Source: an uncultured Cellulophaga sp. (GTDB lineage: Bacteria > Bacteroidota > Bacteroidia > Flavobacteriales > Flavobacteriaceae). From it: a stretch of DNA of 64,000 bases. The notes beneath the pieces are model-generated. The model made no database searches, was not told the DNA's origin, and saw only the letters and a program-made list of their open reading frames with translations. The first letter of the stretch is position 1. Every line of letters starts with the position of its first letter. A program made the translations under genes and the position numbers. Below are positions 11,001 to 18,248 of this stretch, piece after piece. Location of the stretch: contig CANLOV010000008.1 of assembly GCA_947492955.1 (NCBI GenBank), forward strand, positions 62,001-126,000, in the 5' to 3' direction.

Positions 11001-12562
11001 ATATTACCTACGATGCTAACGGAAATATACAAAGCCTTACCAGAAATAAAAATAGTGCAGGCGGCTCAGCAGCTATGGACGAGCTTACTTACAACTATAA
11101 AGCAGATAAACCCAATCAACTCTCTCAGGTAATAGATAGCGTAGGCGATGTAGATGGGGCAGATGATATAGGTAGCCAAGCAGCAGATAACTATGTATAC
11201 AATAGCATAGGGCAACTAATACAAGATTGGGAAAAAGTAAGTGAAGAAGATAAACAAGCGTATATTACTTCTGGTATTATACCTAAAACATTAGTAAGTT
11301 ACAGTTATACCACTACTGGTTTGGTAAAGAAAGTAACACAGGGAGTTAATGAGCAAGAAGTAATATTCTATTACAACGATAAAAACTTTAGAGTTAAAAA
11401 AGAAGTTTATGTAGGTGGAGAGCTTAATTCTACAAATCATTATGTTCGAGATGCTTCTGGTACTGTAATGGCTATTTATCAGAATGGTACCCTTATAGAA
11501 AATATAGTACACGGAATTGGTAGGTTAGGGGTTTATAATAGATTAGATAACTCTACTAGTTACGAACTTACCGATCATTTAGGGAATGTCCGTGCGGTAT
11601 TTAAGAGTCAAAGTGCTAGTGTGGTAGCTGCCACCGATTATTACCCTTTTGGTATGGCTATGCCAGCGCGTAATACCTTAGGAGCTTATCGTTATGCTTT
11701 TCAAGGGCAAGAAAAGGATTCTGAAACAGGCAAAGAAGCCTTTCAATTGCGCCTATGGGATGCACGTATAGGGAGGTGGTTAACTACGGATCCAGTTGGG
11801 CAATATGCTTCTCCGTATTTAGGAATGGGTAATAATCCAATAATACGTATTGATCCTGATGGAGGTCAAGATTGTCAATGTAATGACAATGATCCTCCTT
11901 TTGATATGGGAGCATTTTTTAGGAGTATGTTTCACAGTATTTACACTGGCTTTGCAGATTCAAATGATATAGAAGCTGTCGCTAATCATGATGTTAAATT
12001 GGCTAACCAGATAAGTGAGCAAAATAAGAAAACTTCAATAGAAAGAAATAAAATTGCAGAAAGTGTAAAGGATGGTCTAGAAGCTGGAGATTTATTAGGG
12101 TTTGCTACTCTATTATCAGGATTAAGTGATGGTGATTTTGATTCAAGTGATGCAATTAATGTTATTGCTGTTACTCCTGTAGGTAAAGCAGGCAAAATAA
12201 TAAAGGTAGCAAAGCATAGTGAAAAATTTGTATATATTTACAAAGGAAGAAAGGTTATTGATGAGACTACTAAAAAGACTGGGATATACTTTGGGCAAAC
12301 AATTAATAATCTTAAGAGATATTCTGAAAAGGTTAGGATTAAGATGAAGTATAAAGATATAATTAAGGTTCCAGCAAGAATTGCAGATGCAGTAGAGCAA
12401 CAATTGATATCAATTCATGGAACCACGAAATATGGTAACGGAATGGCAAGTAATAAAAGACTTCAAATGTCATTAAAACGGCAAATTGAAAATAAAGATT
12501 TGATGCAAGAAGCAAAGGAATTTTTAGATAAAAATGTAGAAAAATGGATGGAAATGAAATAA
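5084..12562 (+). CDS. RHS repeat protein with GIY-YIG-like toxin tip
   Basis: A 2492-residue polymorphic-toxin-type protein. Residues 1-30 are a signal peptide ending TTAQ. Up to about residue 1200 there are Ig/PKD-like and BACON-like beta domains (strands ending YIYQQG) alternating with Asp-rich thrombospondin-3/EF-like motifs (DTDNDGFRDP). Residues 1220-2160 are YD repeats. The RHS core follows: DHLGNVR at 2164, FGMAMPARN, GRWLTTDPVGQ near 2236 and DPDGG near 2258, which in this family marks cleavage/encapsulation of the variable tip. The tip (2261-2492) has VYIY (2383), GIYFGQT (2400), LKRY (2409-2412) and a Glu in AVEQQL (2438), the order expected of a GIY-YIG (URI) nuclease with an insertion between the two tyrosine motifs. 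The next gene is the likely immunity gene. Nuclease activity is inferred. No type IX sorting domain is seen. Confidence 0.85.
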   Translation: MKLLYSQLKLSLASIILFLCFMASTNTTAQVQGALSCQCPPGSEIQGQTYTYNLGLTGSPSSINWFFPFPGYSIVSSNLSSITVKWTTPGNKYIIAYVSDSYNYVTEISLEVSVKTVWYHDNDGDGFGDPNDSVTQNTRPANYVSNNTDCNDNDDDINPNTIWYLNKDRDGFARSTTKSCTRPNTNYTTTEYPLGDCNDNDAKIHPNTVWYRDTDNDGFRDPGGTTQKKCNKPSGNWLRSDLNKGNDSCPSQPASSGSTNGCDADCASGVVSIDGSFGDPQTPENIVAFNLPEKGGNTKAKITFNGSCSNPYEIKLTPVNGTTMPSGFTVTQNSNIPNQIDISATEISTAGSYRNVELQLEITGGQILNKRLYIYQQGPPLPCTISGFNTTGDYSGAAQTLNFDISFSNCSPQALTFIEQTQTGTVVNAPWIRAYHPSNNTGKIKVVLEANNTGVSRSVVIVGTRSGGAAIRAEIIQNCSSKTWYRDTDNDGFRDLNGAVRNSCLKPTDGNWVQSTVNKGNDECPTENSAENVLYTWYADTDNDGFRDPSGASREGCNKPSGNWVRSDLNKGNDSCPSQPASSGSTNGCDADCASGVVSIDGSFGDPQTPENIVAFNLPEKGGNTKAKITFNGSCSNPYEIKLTPVNGTTMPSGFTVTQNSNIPNQIDISATEISTAGSYRNVELQLEITGGQILNKRLYIYQQGPPLPCTISGFNTTGDYSGAAQTSDFNISFANCSAQALTFIEQTQTGTVVNASWIRAYHPSNNTGKITVALEANNTGASRSVIIVGTRSGGAAISAKITQNCNSKTWYRDTDNDDFRDLNGAVRNSCLEPTDGNWVQSTVNKGNDVCPTEYSTENVLYTWYADTDNDGFRDPSGASQMGCNKPSGNWVKSTDNKGNDACPNQSGNSSSTDGCPPPCTFNLTSDSFDSDAIAAGAYYYIGFNVNGGSSAYINAVFDLASCSGTTINVVKKDANDDWFTINTSTSNPFTIQVRSNNGDLRSAEIEVYANNDPTTIKTFYIEQEGKIVTTPPISTCAATVRVDNTNDLPTNTSVSSEIDFGIASETKNIQVLFTPSSCTQNVTFVDIYTSQPLDLDWLNIGIVSNNNYNFTTTDNNDGINRNAFVGVMNADGNIVAAFILNQDSCNAKEWYPDTDGDNLGDATATPRYACNAPTDQEYNYVANAKDLCPDTPGSMENNGCPPGDIVENRNTITNWTYDVNGDIKASSKTYFNELGKLEQTQAWNVKSDSIWASAVLYDEFDRPALQTLSAPLRKGLVFQFKEKFIERTDNATEYSLSDYDGDNIEAPNAVGNNNHGTLGWYYSENNTREPYQDITAYPFTKSVYSNLNPGQILRNLGGNKIDNQWPQTYSFSMKASDELALATAFGLEKYKTIETTKTISRDAHGIENVVFIDTDGKVLAAARSGSKGNESVPMSVAIPEQGFVDIHIAEGITGFTVSNANAVSVYNLITEKIATTNTGNLGNGFYRISVNNLATYIPNSINITYTVNYYDYSLNEYDKANRLLAEYQHIGDTRDVKLKSTYEYNTVGQLLKATSPDEGEAQFKYRESGQIRFSQNTKQRDPNEDGDNSDAEFSYTNYDSYGRLVESGIYTNGPVTFENSDSILENIVTDINVDNDGLANNFCKEQTFIFYDEPDTINLHAALTAEGIATTAYIQQKYVASNISKTYTVGELATATWYSYDVYGRIAWIVQDIEGLGVKTLDYSYDEITGEVIRIDFQKEKPTEHFIHRYVHNTANQLIKIETSTTNSENSFITHAEYTYYETGALKRAELADGIQGIDYVYNLAGQLKSINHPSLGDATKDPGKDTNDLFGMQIDYHTNDYARSLSNVEAPNYGTDRLDGNIKGIRWKNNAVAGATGELQYAYEYNRNNWLTAADFSGTGTNGSELEQNPVLVNITVESGDSFVKKGTESVTLSATGSGVHFKQGSTASIRITNAAEGATTLMDGDYDVSNITYDANGNIQSLTRNKNSAGGSAAMDELTYNYKADKPNQLSQVIDSVGDVDGADDIGSQAADNYVYNSIGQLIQDWEKVSEEDKQAYITSGIIPKTLVSYSYTTTGLVKKVTQGVNEQEVIFYYNDKNFRVKKEVYVGGELNSTNHYVRDASGTVMAIYQNGTLIENIVHGIGRLGVYNRLDNSTSYELTDHLGNVRAVFKSQSASVVAATDYYPFGMAMPARNTLGAYRYAFQGQEKDSETGKEAFQLRLWDARIGRWLTTDPVGQYASPYLGMGNNPIIRIDPDGGQDCQCNDNDPPFDMGAFFRSMFHSIYTGFADSNDIEAVANHDVKLANQISEQNKKTSIERNKIAESVKDGLEAGDLLGFATLLSGLSDGDFDSSDAINVIAVTPVGKAGKIIKVAKHSEKFVYIYKGRKVIDETTKKTGIYFGQTINNLKRYSEKVRIKMKYKDIIKVPARIADAVEQQLISIHGTTKYGNGMASNKRLQMSLKRQIENKDLMQEAKEFLDKNVEKWMEMK
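5796..7265 (+). repeat. 981-bp tandem duplication inside the RHS gene with a 489-bp identical core
   Basis: Bases 5796-6284 and 6777-7265 read as identical, at an offset of exactly 981 bp (327 codons, in frame). Outside this core the two units continue to align but with scattered changes (for example FDISFSNC against FNISFANC), and a third, shorter Asp-rich motif follows near 7680. The unit holds one Asp-rich calcium-type motif plus two BACON-like beta domains. Identity at third codon positions suggests recent duplication or gene conversion. Confidence 0.9.
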
Positions 12563-12578
12563 TATAAAAGAAGTTTTG

Positions 12579-13220
12579 ATGAAGAAAAATAAAATAGAAA
12601 ACGGAGCTATATTAAGTTTAAAATTAGATTTTGATTTAGGAATAACTTTTCTTAAGGTTGTAGATTTTGATGAATTAAGTAATGTAAAAGTATCACCAGG
12701 TATGCATTTGTGTTTTTATTCTTACGATTATATTTTAAAAGATATAAAAAACTTTAATTTAGAAGATTTTAAAAAGGCTAAAGAGTTAGTTGGCCCTATA
12801 TTAACGGCTGATATTTATTATGCTATAAGAAAAAAGTATTATACTAAAGTGGGTGTTTGTCCGTTACGAGAGTATGAAAAAAATATACCAGCAATGAAAG
12901 ATTTTTCAACACCTCTTTTTTCATCCATATATGAAAAAGATGCTCATTTTTGGAAATATTTTGTTGGGGGTATACCTTACACATGGATAGGTGCTCCTTA
13001 TGAGCACGTTTCTCATTTAGAAGGGAATACTACGCATAGTTATGATGAAATGGCTACTAGGCTATCCATGGAAATAATAAGGAGAAAAGGAGAGAACGTA
13101 GAAGATTATTACGATATAAATATAGAAAATAATGCTATTCTTTACTATAATATGATGTTTACAACAAATTTTAATGAGGTTCCAGATAATATGAAAGGAG
13201 TAGTTGGGAAACTAAAATAA
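12579..13220 (+). CDS. Probable immunity protein for the RHS toxin tip (Imm26-like N-terminus)
   Basis: A 213-residue cytoplasmic protein without signal peptide or membrane segment, beginning 16 bp after the RHS stop codon. The ATG at 12579 is preferred to the in-frame TTG one codon earlier. The N-terminus (KIENGAILSLKLDFDLGITFLKVVDFDEL) has the strand pattern seen in Imm26-type immunity proteins (KxGDIFxIPL ... GFARVLxxD), but the rest is not recognised. Its position directly after the variable tip of an RHS protein is the main argument: in polymorphic toxin loci this slot holds the cognate immunity gene. Function is inferred from context; the family assignment is tentative. Confidence 0.55.
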   Translation: MKKNKIENGAILSLKLDFDLGITFLKVVDFDELSNVKVSPGMHLCFYSYDYILKDIKNFNLEDFKKAKELVGPILTADIYYAIRKKYYTKVGVCPLREYEKNIPAMKDFSTPLFSSIYEKDAHFWKYFVGGIPYTWIGAPYEHVSHLEGNTTHSYDEMATRLSMEIIRRKGENVEDYYDINIENNAILYYNMMFTTNFNEVPDNMKGVVGKLK

Positions 13221-13230
13221 ATATAAAGGC

Positions 13231-13270
13231 TACCCCCGCTAGCGCGAGTTTGTAACTCGTGCCGTAGAGA
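13231..13270. repeat. REP-like hairpin, copy A
   Basis: GCTAGCGCGAGTT, TGT, AACTCGTGCCGTAGAGA forms an imperfect hairpin: GCGCGAGTT at 13242-13250 pairs with AACTCGTGC at 13254-13262 with one wobble. It looks like the dispersed hairpin elements often found between genes in Bacteroidota genomes. It lies just after the putative immunity gene. A weaker terminator-like hairpin (GCCTTAG, TTTA, CTAGGGC) follows at 13297-13314. Confidence 0.55.
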
Positions 13271-13410
13271 TTTGGTAGGTAGAAATAAATAAAAAAGCCT
13301 TAGTTTACTAGGGCTGTTTGGAGTTAGGTTTGCTATTTTAATTTTTAGTGTTAATAAATTTTGTGACTAGAGTTATAATCCCTGATGTCGCTAGTATGTC
13401 AGATTAAAAT

Positions 13411-13450
13411 GAGCGCTAGTGCTAGTATTTACTAGTACCGTAGAGAGTTG
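13411..13450. repeat. REP-like hairpin, copy B
   Basis: GCTAGTGCTAGTA, TT, TACTAGTACCGTAGAGA keeps the outer frame of copy A (GCTAGYGC on the left, GTRCCGTAGAGA on the right), but the inner stem changes from GAGTT/AACTC to TAGTA/TACTA, so pairing is preserved by compensatory changes. The region 13361-13400 may hold a third, degenerate copy in the opposite orientation. Otherwise I see no gene in 13221-13657. Confidence 0.5.
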
Positions 13451-13657
13451 TCTCGTCCTAAAAAAAGTTTACCTATTTTATATTAACCCTAGAATAGGTT
13501 TACAATAATGGAATTTTTTTTAGATAATAATTTAAGGAATTAAAGAGGCATAGTATAGAAAATGTGTTTTAGTTATTTATAGGGTAAGGTAAGATTTAAT
13601 GCTAGGTTAGGTATATTTTTACGATTTTAATTTACAGCTAAACAAGGTATAATTATG

Positions 13658-13665
13658 TATATTTG
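13658..13665 (+). promoter_or_regulatory. -7 element TATATTTG of the toxin-antitoxin operon
   Basis: A perfect match to the Bacteroidota -7 consensus TAnnTTTG. It ends 4 bases before the antitoxin ATG, so transcription would start at or next to the start codon, suggesting a leaderless mRNA. No clear TTG is found at the -33 position. Confidence 0.55.
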
Positions 13666-13669
13666 AATT

Positions 13670-13906
13670 ATGGAATCTTTAGACTTAAGAAACAAACTAT
13701 TGAATATTATTACTAATGCTGATGAAAATTACTTAAAGCGTATTGGTGATTTTGTTGAAAGAAGTAATTTTGAGGATAACTATGTGGTTTCCGATGCGCA
13801 TAAAGTAATTCTAGATCAAAGGCTTGCTATTCATCTTAAAAATCCAACTTCTGGTAAAGACTGGAGTGACTTAAGGTCTGAACTTTCTGCAAAATATGGT
13901 TTATAG
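13670..13906 (+). CDS. Antitoxin of a RelE/ParE-type module (addiction-module component family)
   Basis: A 78-residue acidic protein. The C-terminal half (DAHKVILDQRLAIHLKNPTSGKDWSDLRSEL) matches the pattern of the short addiction-module antitoxins (the 'Unstab_antitox' type): a helix with ILDQRL, a short linker, then a tryptophan-containing segment that wraps around the toxin. Its 3' end overlaps the toxin gene by 11 bp, typical of translationally coupled toxin-antitoxin pairs. These antitoxins neutralise the toxin by direct binding. Regulation is probably from the promoter directly upstream. Assignment is from motif pattern and gene order. Confidence 0.75.
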   Translation: MESLDLRNKLLNIITNADENYLKRIGDFVERSNFEDNYVVSDAHKVILDQRLAIHLKNPTSGKDWSDLRSELSAKYGL

Positions 13907-14177
13907 AATTGTTGTAAAACCTGAAGCAGAGCAAGAATTAAAGAGAGCTTTAGAATGGTATGATGAGCAAAGAGAAGGCTTAGGTTCAGAACTTTATAAT
14001 GAGGTTTTAGAAGTGATGGAGAGGATTGAAAATAATCCCCAATATTTTCAAAAAAGATATAAAGATTTTCGTATATCTTTTACAAAAAGGTTTAGATATG
14101 GAATTCATTTTATAGTAGAAGGTCAGATAATTTATATTCATGCAATTCTACATACAAGTATGAAACCGAGAGATTAA
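13896..14177 (+). CDS. Type II toxin, RelE/ParE family
   Basis: A 93-residue basic protein with the ParE/RelE fold pattern: an initial strand (YRIVVKPEAEQEL), two helices (ALEWYDEQREGLGSELYNEVLEVMERIENNP), then the strands QYFQKRYKDFRISFTKRFRYGIHFIVEGQIIYIHAILHT, and a short Arg-containing tail. The WYDEQREGLG segment is typical of the ParE-like branch (gyrase poisons) rather than of the ribosome-dependent RelE mRNases, but the activity cannot be decided from the sequence. Its ATG lies inside the antitoxin gene in another frame. A hairpin with a T-run follows the stop codon. It probably stabilises this accessory region. Confidence 0.85.
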   Translation: MVYRIVVKPEAEQELKRALEWYDEQREGLGSELYNEVLEVMERIENNPQYFQKRYKDFRISFTKRFRYGIHFIVEGQIIYIHAILHTSMKPRD

Positions 14178-14196
14178 ACATAATATTTAAAAATAG

Positions 14197-14229
14197 AAAA
14201 GTAACGGCTTAATAATTGTTGCTTTTTTA
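14197..14229 (+). terminator. Intrinsic terminator of the toxin-antitoxin operon
   Basis: AAAGTAAC and GTTGCTTT form an 8-bp stem with one G-T wobble around a 12-base AT-rich loop, followed by a T-run. It begins 20 bp after the toxin stop codon. Confidence 0.6.
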
Positions 14230-14418
14230 TTGCTTCTTATAATCTTAATTCATCAATGTATCTGCCAGTATTGTAAAGAGTTACCAAACTATACTATCTT
14301 AAGATTTAATGAAGTTTTGTAATTAGTATTTTAAACAATTACTAGAACCACAAAGTAAAAGATAGGGTATTAAAAAATAAATAATAATGTTAAAAATACG
14401 ATACAATTAATTTTAAGT

Positions 14419-14547
14419 ATGCTCATTTGTTTTACAATATATAGTTGTGATACAGAAAAATGCCCGGAAGGTTCTGTAGCTATAACCGATTTTAATGGCG
14501 ATACTATAGATTGTACAGATGTGCCTAATTTTAATGCTAAAAAGTAA
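14419..14547 (+). pseudogene. Small lipoprotein remnant with a disrupted start
   Basis: The frame running from about 14374 to the stop at 14545-14547 reads as a lipoprotein signal (TIQLILSMLICFTIYSC) and a short Cys-rich mature part (CDTEKCPEGSVAITDFNGD). The only upstream ATG (14387) is in another frame and stops after seven codons, so the signal peptide lacks its normal start; a one-base indel would restore it. The ATG at 14419 would give only nine residues before the lipid-modified Cys. It is either a decayed gene or uses an unusual start. The rest of 14230-14564 shows nothing I can assign. Confidence 0.35.
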
Positions 14548-14564
14548 AAATACCCTAAGGGATA

Positions 14565-17500
14565 GTGAAGCAGTATTTATTTATCTTGTGTTTTTTTTAT
14601 GGAGCTATGCTAATGGCCCAAAACGAGGCTGCTATATGGTATTTTGGAATAAATGCAGGTTTAGATTTTAGAAGTGGTACTCCCGTGGCCTTAGAAGACG
14701 GACAATTAAATACCCTAGAAGGCTGCGCAACCATATCCGATTTTAATGGCAATTTATTGTTTTACACCGATGGGATTACGGTTTGGGATAAAAGCCATGC
14801 CATAATGCTTAACGGCACAGGTTTGTTAGGAGACCCTTCTAGTACACAATCTGGTATTATAGTGCCCAAACCAGGAGATCCAAATATCTACTATATTTTT
14901 ACAACAGATCAATACACAGAAACAGATGGGCTAAATTACAGTGTGGTAGATCTACGTTTAAACGGAGGTTTAGGAGATATTACCACAAAAAATGTTCCTT
15001 TATTAGTTCCTGCTATGGAAAAAGTAACCGCAGTAGCCCATGCCAATGGTACCGATGTTTGGGTTATTTCTCATGAACATGTAGGGAATAAATTTATGGC
15101 TTATTTGGTAACTAATGCAGGAGTAAATACAAGCCCTGTTGTTTCAGAAATAGGGGTAAATTATACAGGTGTAAACCCTTCAACAAAAGGAGGCAGTGCT
15201 GGCTATCTAAAATTTTCGCCCAATGGAGAATTGTTGGTTATGGCAGCAGGAGATGTAGTGGGGAATTTAGAAATTTTTCGTTTTAATGCGGCTACAGGAT
15301 TACTTTCAGATGCTATAGATTTAACTAATTTTACGCCTACTACCCCGCTTAGAACTCTTCCTCATCAGGGTGGTCGGTTGTTTAATATAGATAAAAGAGT
15401 ATTTTATGGCGTAGAATTTTCCCCAGATAATAAAAAACTATATGTTACCGACAGACAACACGTATTTAGGCCATCATTGTCTGCTTACCGTTTATACCAG
15501 TTAGATATTTCTAATTATAATTTTGCAAGTATCCAAAGTTCTGTAAATAGTATTGCTACAGTTTCTAACGAAACAAGTTATGGTGCTTTACAATTAGGGA
15601 TAGATAATAAAATATATATAGCTCGTAGTGGTGAACATTATTTAGGAGTTATTAATGACCCTAATGCAACTGGTTTAGCTAGTGATTATATAGAGAATGG
15701 GGTAAGCTTAGGTACAAAAAAGTCAAGATTAGGATTACCCCCTTTTATTACCAGCTTTTTTAATGTAGGAATAAAAGCAAAGAATTTTTGCGAAGGCGAT
15801 GCCACAGAATTTTCTGTAAATACCAGTGAACCCATTACCAGTATATCTTGGGATTTTGGCGATGGTAACAGCGCTACATTAGAAACACCAAGCCATACCT
15901 ATGGTAGTCCAGGGACCTATACGGTTAATGTAACGGCAACCACAGGATCTAAAAGCAAAACAGATAAAAAAGAAATAACAATACACCAAGTACCTATTGC
16001 AAATCCTATAAAAGATTGGACGGTTTGCCACCACCTAACTACAACTACGTTTGATTTAAGTACAAGAGATGCAGAAATATTAGGCAGCCAAGATCCTACT
16101 TTATTTACGGTCTCCTATTATCCAAGTTTGGCAGATGCACAAAACAGAAGCAATGCCTTGCCTACGATGTATACCAATACCTTAGCAACAGAAACCATTT
16201 ATGCCCGTATTGCCAATGCTAATAATGTAAGCTGCGCACCTGTTACTAGTTTTAATATTAGTGTAAAAAAAGAACCAGTATTAGCCACAGTAAAAGATTG
16301 GCTAGTTTGTGATACCGATACAGATGGTCTTTATCCTTTTGATTTTACTACTAAAAACGCAGAAATACTTAATGGCCAAGATGCTGGTGTATTTTCTATA
16401 GCCTACTATACCAATAATACCGATGCCCAGGCAAATACCAACCCTATTACAGGTATATATACCAATACCAATAGCACAGAAGAAATCTACTTTAGAATTT
16501 ATAATACAGATAACAGTACCCCCGAATGTTTTAAAATAGGAAGTTTTAAATTACAAGTAATATTAGAAGTAGTAGCAAATACACCAACTGCTATTTTAAA
16601 GTGCGATGATGATAACGATGGTTTTACAAGTTTTAATTTAAGCACCAAAGACTCTGAGGTATTAGGAATACAAAGTGCTACTAATTTTAATGTTAGTTAC
16701 CATAGTTCGCAAACAGATGCCGATGTAGGTGTAAATGCACTAACAGCAACTGCATATACTAATACTACAGCATACAAGCAAACCATTTATGTGCGTATAG
16801 AAAATAAAGAGCGTAAAGACTGTTACAATACTACCAGCTTTGAGCTATTAGTATCTAAAACACCTTCTTTAGAGAAAGTTACAGACTGGCTTGTTTGTGA
16901 TAGCAATAACGATGGTATTTTTTCTTTTGATTTAAGTACCAAAGATAGTGAGGTACTGGGAACACAAACTAGTATAGATTTTAATGTTAGTTATTACAGC
17001 TCTTTAGCAGCTGCAGAAACAAAAACAACCCCTATTGCAGGAATGTGGAATAATAGCATTACAAAACAAGAAGTATTCTATAGAATAGAAAGTACTACAA
17101 ATGAAGCCTGTTTTGCAACAGGTAGCTTTTTTGTAACAGTTTATAATAGTCCAATAGCAAACCCAACAACAGCCATAGTACTTTGCGATGAGCAAGAAAC
17201 AGGGAAAGCAGAATTTAAGCTTAACACTAAAGCATTAGAGATACTTAATGGTCAAGATGCAAATACTTATATTATAAGTTACTTTACTACAGCAAACGAT
17301 GCTATTTTAAAGATCAATACAATTACCAATACAAATTATACCAATACTAGCCCAAACGAAACCCTATATTACAGAATAGAGCATAAAGAATATGAAAGTT
17401 GCTATGCAACAGGTACAATAGACCTTATTTTAAATCCATTGCCAGAAATAGTTTTAGAAGATAGCTATGTTATATGTCCAGATAATCCGCAAATAAATAT

Positions 17501-18137
17501 AGATGGAGGTAGTTTTGATTCCTGGTCGTGGAAAGATGCAAAAGCTAATGAGATAGCAACAAGTAGAGCGCTAGAAAATGTAGGTTTAGGAAGCTATAGC
17601 CTAACAGTTACACAAACAACAAATGGAGTTACTTGTTCTAATACTAAAAGTTTTGAAGTGTTTTCTTCGGGAGCACCAGAAGTATTTACAGTAGATACCA
17701 GTGGTTTTTCGGATAGAATAACTTTGGTTGTAAATGCTACAGGAATAGGCGATTTTGAGTATTCTATAGATGGTGAAAATTACCAGCACAGCAATACTTT
17801 TGAAGTTTCTCCAGGCGAATATACTGTATTTGTAAGGGACCCATTTAATTGTAGAACTCTAGATGAAACTATTTACGCTATAGGATATCAAAAATTCTTT
17901 TCACCTAATGGAGATATGGTAAATGATACTTGGAATATTATAGGAGGGGAAAAATACCCTAATGCTATGGTTACTATTTATGACCGATATGGAAAACCAC
18001 TAGCACAATTTTTTTCTACAGATTTGGGTTGGGATGGTAGGTATAAGGGTAGACCAATCCCAGCAGATAATTATTGGTTTAAATACCAATACGATAATGG
18101 CAAAATAATTACGGGACATTTTGCATTAAAAAGATAA
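14565..18137 (+). CDS. Type IX-secreted repeat protein with gliding-motility-type C-terminal domain
   Basis: A 1190-residue surface protein starting at a GTG with AAGG a few bases upstream. Residues 1-19 are a signal peptide ending MAQ. Residues 20-400 look like a beta-propeller (repeating strands such as ISDFNGNLLFYTDG and EFSPDNKKLYVTD). Residues 420-475 are a PKD domain (SWDFGDGNSATLETPSHTY). Five repeats of about 95-100 residues follow (pattern DWLVCDxDxDGxxxFDLxTKxxEILGxQ ... YTN ... IYxRI), each with a Cys near both ends. The last 80 residues (FFSPNGDMVNDTW ... IYDRYGKPLAQF ... GWDGRYKGRPIPADNYWFK) are the type B C-terminal sorting signal recognised by the type IX secretion system. It is probably an adhesin-like protein; its ligand is unknown. 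Confidence 0.92.
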   Translation: MKQYLFILCFFYGAMLMAQNEAAIWYFGINAGLDFRSGTPVALEDGQLNTLEGCATISDFNGNLLFYTDGITVWDKSHAIMLNGTGLLGDPSSTQSGIIVPKPGDPNIYYIFTTDQYTETDGLNYSVVDLRLNGGLGDITTKNVPLLVPAMEKVTAVAHANGTDVWVISHEHVGNKFMAYLVTNAGVNTSPVVSEIGVNYTGVNPSTKGGSAGYLKFSPNGELLVMAAGDVVGNLEIFRFNAATGLLSDAIDLTNFTPTTPLRTLPHQGGRLFNIDKRVFYGVEFSPDNKKLYVTDRQHVFRPSLSAYRLYQLDISNYNFASIQSSVNSIATVSNETSYGALQLGIDNKIYIARSGEHYLGVINDPNATGLASDYIENGVSLGTKKSRLGLPPFITSFFNVGIKAKNFCEGDATEFSVNTSEPITSISWDFGDGNSATLETPSHTYGSPGTYTVNVTATTGSKSKTDKKEITIHQVPIANPIKDWTVCHHLTTTTFDLSTRDAEILGSQDPTLFTVSYYPSLADAQNRSNALPTMYTNTLATETIYARIANANNVSCAPVTSFNISVKKEPVLATVKDWLVCDTDTDGLYPFDFTTKNAEILNGQDAGVFSIAYYTNNTDAQANTNPITGIYTNTNSTEEIYFRIYNTDNSTPECFKIGSFKLQVILEVVANTPTAILKCDDDNDGFTSFNLSTKDSEVLGIQSATNFNVSYHSSQTDADVGVNALTATAYTNTTAYKQTIYVRIENKERKDCYNTTSFELLVSKTPSLEKVTDWLVCDSNNDGIFSFDLSTKDSEVLGTQTSIDFNVSYYSSLAAAETKTTPIAGMWNNSITKQEVFYRIESTTNEACFATGSFFVTVYNSPIANPTTAIVLCDEQETGKAEFKLNTKALEILNGQDANTYIISYFTTANDAILKINTITNTNYTNTSPNETLYYRIEHKEYESCYATGTIDLILNPLPEIVLEDSYVICPDNPQINIDGGSFDSWSWKDAKANEIATSRALENVGLGSYSLTVTQTTNGVTCSNTKSFEVFSSGAPEVFTVDTSGFSDRITLVVNATGIGDFEYSIDGENYQHSNTFEVSPGEYTVFVRDPFNCRTLDETIYAIGYQKFFSPNGDMVNDTWNIIGGEKYPNAMVTIYDRYGKPLAQFFSTDLGWDGRYKGRPIPADNYWFKYQYDNGKIITGHFALKR

Positions 18138-18203
18138 GAGTGTAGTTGTGTTATAGGATTTACTAGTCTTTTTAAAGTTATGGTACTTAAGGTAAAAACA
18201 AAA

Positions 18204-18226
18204 AAAACGGCATAAAATACCGGTTT
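18204..18226. terminator. Probable bidirectional terminator between convergent genes
   Basis: AAAACGGCAT and ATACCGGTTTT pair with one bulge and one mismatch and are flanked by A-runs on the left and T-rich sequence on the right. It lies between the convergent genes ending at 18137 and 18249. Confidence 0.45.
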
Positions 18227-18248
18227 TAATTATAGTTTATGTAAAGGC

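Noticed and set aside
12143-12403. Minus-strand open frame opposite the RHS toxin tip
   Set aside because: Shadow of the RHS gene: composition follows the complementary strand of an AT-rich coding sequence, with no promoter and no plausible domain.
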